Made by a program: the position numbers and the translations under genes. The notes beneath the pieces are model-generated. The model was not told the origin of the DNA. It did no database searches and saw only the letters and a program-made list of their open reading frames with translations. A stretch of 6,363 bases of DNA, taken from the NCBI GenBank assembly GCA_019695435.1, contig JACTVF010000144.1:1-6363 (forward strand), read 5' to 3'. The stretch is from Methanoregulaceae archaeon. GTDB taxonomy: Archaea > Halobacteriota > Methanomicrobia > Methanomicrobiales > Methanospirillaceae. Shown here one piece after another: positions 1 through 4,639 of the stretch. Numbering within the stretch: position 1 is the first letter of the stretch; each line of letters starts with the position of its first letter.

Positions 1-339
1 AAATTTAAAACAGGAGTTACAAGAGTTAGAATTAAGTATATGTTTAAAAATGAAGTTTCAAATGAATGGAAATATTTTAACTCATATAAAGAATGTGATG
101 TTTATTTTGATTTGGGGGATGGAGCCACTCGTTATTTTCTGAATAACAAACAAAAGAATGAACATAATAAAAGAGTTGGAACTTTAAAATCAAAAGAGAA
201 TTTAGTAGTTGTATATGATATTCAAAGATGTTTAAATTCAGAATGGAAAAAGAGATCATCAGAATTTGTACCAAAAACAATTAACCAATCAGAATTAGAA
301 AAAGCAATGGAAGAATATAATGATTTTATGTATGAGTAA
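1..339 (+). CDS. 3' part of an unknown protein, 5' end outside the window
   Basis: The frame is open from base 1 to the TAA at 337-339, giving at least 112 residues. A methionine codon occurs at 40, but the open codons before it read as plausible protein (basic, with TRVRIKY), so I treat the gene as cut by the window edge; a true start at 40 remains possible. The visible part is rich in Lys, Asn, Glu and Tyr and ends in an acidic helical tail. The segment around WKYFNSYKECDVYF followed by a short basic stretch loosely recalls the helix-turn-helix modules (NUMOD-like) found beside homing endonucleases, but the resemblance is weak. No catalytic motif is visible. The gene converges on the fibre gene, with only 23 bases between the two stops, and those bases are almost entirely a palindrome. 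Function unknown. Confidence 0.7.
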   Translation, partial: KFKTGVTRVRIKYMFKNEVSNEWKYFNSYKECDVYFDLGDGATRYFLNNKQKNEHNKRVGTLKSKENLVVVYDIQRCLNSEWKKRSSEFVPKTINQSELEKAMEEYNDFMYE

Positions 340-341
340 TT

Positions 342-361
342 TATATATCCTAGGATATATA
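342..361. terminator. 20-bp perfect palindrome between convergent genes
   Basis: TATATATCCTAGGATATATA is its own reverse complement over all 20 bases, centred on CCTAGG. It starts two bases after the stop of the left gene and ends one base before the stop of the fibre gene, so each transcript would carry the same hairpin at its 3' end. Position and shape suggest a bidirectional transcription end or polyadenylation hairpin, as known for Mimivirus mRNAs. There is no T-run typical of a bacterial terminator. Function is inferred from position. Confidence 0.65.
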
Positions 362-362
362 T

Positions 363-1712
363 TTAAAGATTAGGGCAAACTGCAACCCAAACCGATCCAG
401 AATTGATAAATGTAATACTAGCCCAACCATTAACACTATTTCCTAATAAAATAGTTCCACTTCCACTAGCTCCAATAACAGGAGAACTTCCACCAGTAAC
501 TGTAAAAGTAACACTTGTAGTAGGAGTTAAATTTGTAAACAAACTACTATCAGAGTTCATAATAAAGATTTCAGCTCCTTTAGGTGTACTTGAAGGATTA
601 GGTAAATTAATAACTAAAGATGCTAAACTACAATTTGTAATATCTGTATATAAGTAAACCAAACTATAAGGTGAAGTGACAGCTGTGAAATCAACAGTAT
701 GTAAAACTGGAGGAGCATAACCTGAAGTCCAACTAACAACACCACTTCCATCAGTAGTTAAAAATTGACCATTACTTCCAGTTGCAGCATGAGGTTTAAT
801 GCTTATTCCATCACCAAAAATATTACTTTCTAAATTAAGACTACCATTACCACAGCTTAGATCAACATTGAAACCATATAAACTAAGAGTGAAACCATTT
901 ATATCAACAGCTCCTGCATTATTTGAGATGTGTAATTCACCAGTTCCATTATTAAATATATTTAATCCAGAAGTACCATTATTTGTAATATCTAAATCTC
1001 CATTACCTCCATTTGTTAAATTTAAACCATAACCAGTATTATTTTGTTGGATGTTAAAATCTTCAGCTAAAGTATTAATTAAAGATCCAGCACTTAAATT
1101 TAGGCCACCATCACTAAATCCACCACTTCCATCAGCAACTTGAACAGCTCCACTACTTCCAACACTGCTACTTCCTCCAACAGTAGCCCAAGATGTATTT
1201 CCAGCTCCATCAGAAACTAAAGCTTGTCCAGCACTTCCACTACTTCCACCAGGTTTAATACTTAAATTACCACTACTTTGTAAATCAACATCACCACCAG
1301 TAGCTTGTAAAGTTAAATTACCAGTTCCATTATTTAAAATGTTTAAATTACTAACTCCATTATTTAAAACATATAAATCACCAGCTCCATTGTTAACAAC
1401 ATTAATACCATGAGCTGAAGAACTTTGAGTAATATTTAAATCTTGAGCTAAAGAATTATTAATGACTCCTCCAACTAAAGTTAATCCACCATCTTTAAAA
1501 GCTCCAGATCCATCTGCTGTTTGAATATGATTTGTAGCACCAACACTATTTCCACTTCCAGTAACAGTAGCCCAACTTACATTCCCAGATCCATCAGTTT
1601 TAAGAAATTGACCATTAGATCCACTAGCTCCATTAGGCTTAATGTTAAGATCACCGTCACTAAACACATTACTAGCATTTAATTCTACGATTTTTGCGTA
1701 TTGAAAAGACAT
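363..1712 (-). CDS. Repetitive tail-fibre-like attachment protein
   Basis: The protein is 449 residues, rich in Gly, Ser and Asn and poor in charge. I start it at the ATG at 1712 (MSFQYAK), not at the upstream in-frame ATG at 1775, because the short fibre paralogue has the same MSF(E/Q)Y start and both have the same TCTTATAATAAA block directly before it; the extra 21 codons would be promoter. The motif GQ-x-L-x-(T/S)-DG-x-G-x-x-SW occurs at residues 34-47, 162-175 and 315-328; it is the type seen in phage tail fibres. Between copies lie ten-residue NNG repeats, likely a stacked beta fibre. Residues about 336-449 are non-repetitive, beta-rich and contain two Cys, and could be a receptor-binding head. 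No signal peptide or membrane segment is seen. It is probably a trimeric virion fibre; the role is inferred from motif type and context. Confidence 0.8.
   Translation of the reverse strand: MSFQYAKIVELNASNVFSDGDLNIKPNGASGSNGQFLKTDGSGNVSWATVTGSGNSVGATNHIQTADGSGAFKDGGLTLVGGVINNSLAQDLNITQSSSAHGINVVNNGAGDLYVLNNGVSNLNILNNGTGNLTLQATGGDVDLQSSGNLSIKPGGSSGSAGQALVSDGAGNTSWATVGGSSSVGSSGAVQVADGSGGFSDGGLNLSAGSLINTLAEDFNIQQNNTGYGLNLTNGGNGDLDITNNGTSGLNIFNNGTGELHISNNAGAVDINGFTLSLYGFNVDLSCGNGSLNLESNIFGDGISIKPHAATGSNGQFLTTDGSGVVSWTSGYAPPVLHTVDFTAVTSPYSLVYLYTDITNCSLASLVINLPNPSSTPKGAEIFIMNSDSSLFTNLTPTTSVTFTVTGGSSPVIGASGSGTILLGNSVNGWASITFINSGSVWVAVCPNL
720..1649 (-). repeat. Two long coding repeats plus a partial third in the fibre gene
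   Basis: Unit 1 (1649-1287) and unit 2 (1265-900) align along their length in protein: a (D)LxIKPxG lead-in, the GQ...SWATV motif, SVG, (T/V)ADGSGxFxDGGL, a segment with IN-x-LA-x-D-x-NI, then NNG decapeptides and GxVD. Unit 3 (806-720) keeps only the lead-in and the GQ...SW motif before the C-terminal domain takes over. Diverged bases but conserved residues indicate an old internal duplication kept by selection. Confidence 0.8.
927..1406 (-). repeat. Two arrays of ten-residue NNG repeats
   Basis: Within the fibre protein, residues coded at 1406-1308 and again at 1025-927 repeat every ten residues (30 bases) as hydrophobic-x-x-NNG-x-x-x-L, for example NVVNNGAGDL, YVLNNGVSNL and NILNNGTGNL. 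In the second array the first NNG has become NGG. Strict ten-residue spacing with alternating Leu/Ile and an Asn-Gly turn suggests regular beta strands and turns in a solenoid or beta-spiral shaft. Confidence 0.75.
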
Positions 1713-1740
1713 TTTATTATAAGATTTCAAATTCTTATTA
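1708..1740 (-). promoter_or_regulatory. Promoter and start region of the fibre gene, copied from or to 2263-2295
   Basis: This 33-base stretch matches 2263-2295 at all positions but one (1732 T against 2287 A). It covers the start codon (1710-1712), a minus-strand TCTTATAATAAA block just upstream, and a mirrored TCTTATT on the plus strand at 1733-1739. The TCTTA core lies eight bases upstream of the ATG. The likely role is the promoter of the fibre gene. The mirrored half points right into the gene-free gap and has no gene to serve. Confidence 0.65.
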
Positions 1741-1775
1741 TATTTTATAACCCAAAATTTAAATTTTAAAACCAT

Positions 1776-1943
1776 TTATAAATAATCAAAAATCCCAAAT
1801 TTTGAGATTTTCACCAACATCAATCCTCCAACTATAAGCAACAAAATCAATTATCGATCGTCATTTTTTATCATCCTGGCTATATACTCATGAGCATATA
1901 TTTTAAATTTAGCTAAGATGAAATGTAAAATTTAAACCTTATT
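1776..1943. other. 168-bp gene-free gap between the two fibre paralogues
   Basis: I find no convincing reading frame on either strand. The segment has an imperfect AT-rich hairpin at 1789-1811 (10 of 11 pairs around a one-base centre) and a near-perfect hairpin at 1881-1900. A patch around 1850-1862 contains overlapping ATCGAT and CGATCG palindromes and is less AT-rich than its surroundings. It may be 3' untranslated and upstream sequence, or what is left of a lost gene. Confidence 0.5.
1881..1900 (-). terminator. Near-perfect hairpin downstream of the short fibre gene
   Basis: The sequence is TATATACTCATGAGCATATA, pairing at 9 of 10 positions with one A/C mismatch at 1886/1895. Its CTCATGAG core and TATATA arms match the palindrome at 3643-3664 closely. 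It lies 43 bases past the stop of the minus-strand short fibre gene, the right place to define that gene's mRNA 3' end before the next minus-strand gene. Function is inferred by analogy with the other two palindromes. Confidence 0.55.
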
Positions 1944-2267
1944 TTACTTTTTAATTACATTTGATTTTACAACAACCATATCTGAGTTTTCAACTTTAGT
2001 TTCTAGTTCAGAAATTTTAATAGTTAAGTTTTTAATATCAGCTTCTAATTTAGAAACTTGATTTTTAAGTTGAGTATTTTCAGCAGCTGTAACTAAAGGA
2101 GATACTTTAGAATTAGTAGTTAATGCAGCTCCCCAACTAACCACTCCAGAACCATTAGTTGTTAATTGTTGACCAGCAGTTCCATCTACAGTTGGTAAAG
2201 TATAAGCAGAGTTAACTCTAACTTTATCAACTTCTAATAAACCAATATTTGAGTATTCAAATGACAT
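1944..2267 (-). CDS. Short fibre-like protein with C-terminal coiled coil
   Basis: A 107-residue protein. The start at 2267 is chosen over the in-frame ATG six codons upstream (2285), because MSFEYSNI matches the MSFQYAKI start of the long fibre and the bases before it are the shared promoter block. Residues 22-45 (YTLPTVDGTAGQ...SGVVSW) are a single copy of the phage tail-fibre-type GQ...DG/NGSG...SW motif, present three times in the long fibre. Residues 67-92 form a textbook heptad coiled coil: Leu67, Val71, Leu74, Ile78, Leu81, Ile85, Leu88 and Val92 alternate spacings of four and three. The protein may trimerise through this coil and sit at the same virion site as the long fibre, as a base piece, chaperone-like partner or alternative fibre. 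It is divergent from the protease gene. The exact role is unproven. Confidence 0.8.
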   Translation of the reverse strand: MSFEYSNIGLLEVDKVRVNSAYTLPTVDGTAGQQLTTNGSGVVSWGAALTTNSKVSPLVTAAENTQLKNQVSKLEADIKNLTIKISELETKVENSDMVVVKSNVIKK

Positions 2268-2307
2268 TTTATTATAAGATTTCAAAATCTTATTAAAAAT
2301 TAAAAAT
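2268..2307. promoter_or_regulatory. Divergent promoter between short fibre and protease genes
   Basis: Forty bases separate the two start codons. They contain a perfect inverted repeat, ATAAGATTT at 2274-2282 and AAATCTTAT at 2285-2293, with CA between. Each arm gives a TCTTAT element reading toward one gene: the minus copy is followed by AATAAAATG of the short fibre gene, and the plus copy lies about 15 bases before the protease ATG. A late-promoter role is inferred from recurrence of the same core before other genes here. Confidence 0.65.
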
Positions 2308-2799
2308 ATGCTTTCTGGTTTAGATTTAGAAAAATATTTACCTGGAGTGAATGTTATTAAGTATACTGACTTGGAGAATTTTAAAAGAATTGAAGATGCG
2401 ATCTACTCAAAAGGATTGATAATGTTATATCCTACTAAATCTTCAACAGTTGGTCATTGGTGTTGTTGTTTTAAAAATAAGAATATTATTTACTTTTTTG
2501 ATTCGTATGGTTATATTCCAGATGAGCAATTGAATTGGGCTACAGATAATGCTAAAAAAGATTGGGATTATGATATTTACAGAAGACTTACATATCTTTT
2601 ACATAGATCTAAGTGTGAGATTGATTATAATCCTTACAAATTCCAAGGACCTGATTCTGATGTTTGTGGTTATTGGTGTTTAGCTAGACTTCATAATTAT
2701 AATTTAAATGCTGATCAATTTAAATCCCTTTTTAAAAAAGTTAAAGGTTTAGAATTAGATGATTTAGTAGTCGCCTATGTTAAGAATTTTCTAAATTAA
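2308..2799 (+). CDS. Adenain/Ulp1-type cysteine protease (virion maturation)
   Basis: The 163-residue protein has the signature of the C5/C48 cysteine protease clan used by adenoviruses, virophages and polinton-like viruses to process virion proteins. Expected catalytic positions are visible in order: His50 in VGHWCCC, Asp65 in FFDSYG, Gln113 in KFQGP (oxyanion hole) and nucleophile Cys120 in DVCGYWC. The QGPDSDVCGYWC block is especially diagnostic. Length is in the compact range for viral members, with nothing fused. The start at 2308 follows directly from the divergent promoter and is the first ATG. It is the first of three plus-strand genes. The substrates are probably capsid, core or fibre proteins made nearby, but no cleavage site is identified here. 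The family call is firm; the maturation role comes from family knowledge and context. Confidence 0.93.
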   Translation: MLSGLDLEKYLPGVNVIKYTDLENFKRIEDAIYSKGLIMLYPTKSSTVGHWCCCFKNKNIIYFFDSYGYIPDEQLNWATDNAKKDWDYDIYRRLTYLLHRSKCEIDYNPYKFQGPDSDVCGYWCLARLHNYNLNADQFKSLFKKVKGLELDDLVVAYVKNFLN

Positions 2800-2801
2800 A
2801 A

Positions 2802-2831
2802 TTAACATAAGAAATAAAATATATCTTAAAA
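2802..2831 (+). promoter_or_regulatory. Promoter copy 1 upstream of the coiled-coil gene
   Basis: Thirty bases matching 3127-3156 with one difference (2811 G against 3136 T), ending in AAAATATATCTTAAA directly before the ATG at 2831. Conservation of such a long AT-rich block upstream of two unrelated genes points to a shared promoter. The TCTTA core is only three bases from the ATG, so the message would be almost leaderless unless transcription begins further upstream. Confidence 0.6.
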
Positions 2832-3130
2832 TGACAAATACAAATAATTTAACATTTGCTAGAGTTAATTTTTATGATAATACAGGTGTTATTCTTAATA
2901 ATAAAGATGAAGTTGTTAGAGCAATGACTGAAAAAGAAATACTTACTTCTATGTCATTAGAATTACAATCTAAATTAGCTGAGATTAACAAATTAAAACT
3001 AGAAAATGAAAAATTACTTAAGGTAGATGGTTATGATCTAATTTTAAACTTAAAAGAAAAAATTGAGAGACAATCTACTTACATTGAATATTTAAAAACT
3101 ATAAAATACGAATCAAATAATCGAATTTAA
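2831..3130 (+). CDS. Small coiled-coil protein of unknown function
   Basis: A 99-residue protein. Residues 1-31 include a short beta-like segment (FARVNFYDNTGVIL), and residues 32-92 are Leu/Lys/Glu-rich and predicted helical, with hydrophobic residues at heptad-like spacing (Leu45, Leu49, Ile52, then a polar gap and Leu63), broken around VDGYD at 65-69 and resumed to about 91. This suggests two helical hairpin arms or an oligomerising coil. No enzyme motif, cysteine cluster or membrane segment is present. The ATG at 2831 abuts the promoter block; Met32 is a possible alternative start if the message begins too close. It sits between the protease and an unknown gene in a plus-strand cluster and has its own promoter copy. 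I do not recognise the family; a minor virion or scaffolding role is only a guess. Confidence 0.7.
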   Translation: MTNTNNLTFARVNFYDNTGVILNNKDEVVRAMTEKEILTSMSLELQSKLAEINKLKLENEKLLKVDGYDLILNLKEKIERQSTYIEYLKTIKYESNNRI

Positions 3131-3156
3131 CATAATAAATAAAATATATCTTAAAA
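3127..3156 (+). promoter_or_regulatory. Promoter copy 2 upstream of the 159-residue gene
   Basis: Second copy of the 30-base block at 2802-2831. It overlaps the TAA stop (3128-3130) of the preceding gene, so two genes are packed with the promoter beginning inside the end of the upstream coding region. Its ATATATCTTA half forms the left arm of a hairpin not present at the first copy. Confidence 0.6.
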
Positions 3157-3164
3157 AGATATAT
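3144..3164 (+). terminator. Hairpin at a tandem gene junction, overlapping a start codon
   Basis: ATATATCTT (3144-3152) pairs with AAGATATAT (3156-3164) over nine bases with a three-base AAA loop. The right arm runs into the ATG at 3163. It could form the 3' end of the upstream coiled-coil mRNA, act as promoter dyad, or both. An effect on translation is possible if the start at 3163 is used. The assignment as a terminator is by analogy with the other gene-end hairpins. Confidence 0.45.
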
Positions 3165-3642
3165 GATGGATATTACAAAATTAACTTTAACAAAACAGAT
3201 TGTGCAGAAGACTTATGTAGAGTTTCATTTAAAAGTAGAATGGGATAATAAAATTTATGAAGAGAAACCAGTCACATCTCAAGATTTTGGATCAAGAGGA
3301 TTATCAGTTGCTAAAGCTAAGAAGATACAAATTCAAAAGATATTTACTAAAGAAAAGAAACATAAACTTATTCAAATTTTAAAATATTTAAGAGATAAGA
3401 AAACTTTATGTATTCAAAATTTAACACCAGTTTGTTATACAACTTGTGATTCACATCCACCTGAAATTCATAATTTAAGTTTAATATTTGATCAATTTAA
3501 TTATGTCAACTTCTTTAACAATTACACTTATTTAATTATTATTAATATCTATTCAAAATCAGAAGAATCAACTATCTTTACAGAAAAAGATTTAGAATGT
3601 GAGCAACAAGAAGATTTAGAAGAAGTAGAAAAGAATCAGTGA
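3163..3642 (+). CDS. Unknown protein with acidic C-terminal tail
   Basis: A 159-residue protein ending in TGA. Two ATG codons are adjacent (3163 and 3166); the second may be the real start since the first lies in a hairpin arm. Residues 10-32 look like beta strands, 46-80 are a basic Lys-rich region with a probable helix, and 105-130 are strongly hydrophobic and aromatic, but interrupted by Asn, so a buried strand region is more likely than a membrane helix. Cys83, Cys91, Cys95, His98 and His103 cluster and could bind metal, but the spacing fits no finger type I know. The last 26 residues are highly acidic. No recognised family. It is the last gene of the protease cluster and ends directly at the palindrome shared with the converging ATPase gene. 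Confidence 0.7.
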   Translation: MMDITKLTLTKQIVQKTYVEFHLKVEWDNKIYEEKPVTSQDFGSRGLSVAKAKKIQIQKIFTKEKKHKLIQILKYLRDKKTLCIQNLTPVCYTTCDSHPPEIHNLSLIFDQFNYVNFFNNYTYLIIINIYSKSEESTIFTEKDLECEQQEDLEEVEKNQ

Positions 3643-3664
3643 ATATATACTCATGAGTATATAT
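3643..3664. terminator. 22-bp perfect palindrome between convergent genes
   Basis: A perfect 22-base palindrome with core CTCATGAG flanked by ATATATA arms, starting on the base after the TGA of the plus-strand gene and lying 15 bases from the stop of the ATPase gene. It is the best-formed hairpin in the window and shares its core and arms with 1881-1900. The likely role is a bidirectional mRNA 3' end signal for the protease cluster and for the ATPase gene. Confidence 0.65.
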
Positions 3665-3679
3665 CATTATAATCTTAAA

Positions 3680-4564
3680 TTATAATAACATGATTTTGTT
3701 TTCTGAGATGACATACATAGGATCCGTTTTCTTAACAAAATACCATCTTGATTTAATTTCAAATATTTTCTTTATTTGTGGTTTAGATAATCCAACATAT
3801 TTATTTAATAGATTTTCATTATGATAAGCAGAACCAGATTTAAATACAACTACAAAGTCACACTCATTTAAATCAACTCTAGTTTCTTTTCCATTCATTG
3901 CTACATGATTACAAGTTAACAAATAAACATTTTCACTTCTACCAGTTTCAGCTAAGTTATCTTTTAATTTATAAACTTTTGTTTTAATTTCTTTATCTTT
4001 AATATTTTCAATATCATCAAATATGACTAAACTATCTTTAAAGTCAGAAGTATCCATATCACATTCTAAAAATTCTTCATCTAATGGAATTCTAACTATA
4101 AATTTAAGTGCCTCAAATGCTGGATCTGAATCTTTTTTAGAAATTAAAAACACTCCATTTTTAGGAAACATTTTATGGTAAAGCATTGCATATTGGCTTG
4201 CAAATACTGATTTACCAGCTCCTGAAATACCTGTGATCAAACCTGATTGTCTTTGTCCTTCAATTTCTTGAGGAATAGGAAATAATTGTAATGGTGATTC
4301 TACGATATATTCTTTTGCTTTTTGTAATCGGTAATCTGCTTTTGCTTTTTCATAGTATGCTAAATATTTTTCTGGATAAATTGCTGATTTATGACCTTCA
4401 ACTATTCTATAAACATCATCTATTTCTTCATCTGTTAAATTAAATCCTTGTTTAGGGAATCTTTTAACTTCTTTATTTTCATCTGGATGATAGTATATAA
4501 TATAATCTTGTGACTGATTCCTTATTATTGCTAACGGTAAACTTGATTCTCTCGTTGATAACAT
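3680..4564 (-). CDS. Genome-packaging ATPase (FtsK/HerA, A32-like)
   Basis: A 294-residue P-loop ATPase of the type that drives genome packaging in virophages, polintons, PLVs and large DNA viruses. Walker A is GISGAGKS at 112-119; Walker B is LVIFDDIE at 179-186 with Asp183 and Asp184 after the hydrophobic strand. The stretch from Gly208-Arg209 to LLTCNH (215-220) carries an arginine-finger-like residue and the polar sensor Asn/His end of the next strand. The C-terminal part, LSKPQIKKIF followed by SRWYFV and a late Pro-x-Tyr-Val, fits the small-virus version of the family. The first 95 residues are an extra N-terminal region, charged and largely helical from 44 on, perhaps for prohead or DNA contact. 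The gene lies downstream of the basic repeat protein gene on the same strand, 75 bases apart. No TCTTA promoter core is seen before it, so it may be co-transcribed. Confidence 0.92.
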   Translation of the reverse strand: MLSTRESSLPLAIIRNQSQDYIIYYHPDENKEVKRFPKQGFNLTDEEIDDVYRIVEGHKSAIYPEKYLAYYEKAKADYRLQKAKEYIVESPLQLFPIPQEIEGQRQSGLITGISGAGKSVFASQYAMLYHKMFPKNGVFLISKKDSDPAFEALKFIVRIPLDEEFLECDMDTSDFKDSLVIFDDIENIKDKEIKTKVYKLKDNLAETGRSENVYLLTCNHVAMNGKETRVDLNECDFVVVFKSGSAYHNENLLNKYVGLSKPQIKKIFEIKSRWYFVKKTDPMYVISENKIMLL

Positions 4565-4565
4565 T

Positions 4566-4577
4566 TTACTTACTTAC
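4566..4577 (-). repeat. Triplet GTAA microrepeat in the ATPase leader
   Basis: TTAC occurs three times in tandem, so the minus-strand leader reads GTAAGTAAGTAAA just before the ATPase ATG at 4564. It is short and could be slippage. The rest of the 75-base gap (4565-4639) is nearly all A and T, with only weak hairpin potential and no clear promoter core. Confidence 0.6.
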
Positions 4578-4639
4578 TTTATATTGTATAGATAATATTT
4601 TTATTTTATATTTTATTGTTATTATATTTTAGAATTAAA

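Noticed and set aside
77..280. Minus-strand reading frame of 67 codons
   Set aside because: It lies fully antisense to the better-supported plus-strand frame 1-339, and has a low-complexity Ile/Leu/Phe composition expected from the complement of AT-rich coding sequence.
403..657. Plus-strand reading frame of 84 codons
   Set aside because: It is antisense to the C-terminal part of the fibre gene, without a promoter motif; its Pro/Leu/Val-rich product is a complement artefact.
799..1032. Plus-strand reading frame of 77 codons
   Set aside because: It is antisense to the repeat region of the fibre gene; the repeated Pro/Leu pattern mirrors the Gly/Asn repeats on the coding strand.
900..1649. 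Possible CRISPR array or non-coding tandem repeat from the 30-base periodicity
   Set aside because: The period is exactly ten codons in an intact reading frame, with residue-level rather than base-level conservation and no spacers, so these are protein repeats.
1751..1770. AT-only palindrome AAAATTTAAATTTT upstream of the fibre gene
   Set aside because: Such strings arise easily in sequence this AT-rich; there is no gene end here and no second copy.
1713..1775. N-terminal extension of the long fibre protein by 21 codons
   Set aside because: The extension contains the promoter block shared with the short fibre gene, and the MSF start is conserved between the two paralogues, so the extra codons are most likely untranscribed or untranslated.
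3252..3552. Possible membrane helix in the 159-residue protein (residues about 105-130)
   Set aside because: The hydrophobic stretch is broken repeatedly by Asn, Asp and Gln, so no continuous membrane segment is supported.
4578..4639. Hairpin at the end of the 210-residue gene
   Set aside because: Only short A/T arms with mismatches can be drawn; nothing is comparable to the palindromes at the other gene ends, which fits co-transcription with the ATPase gene.
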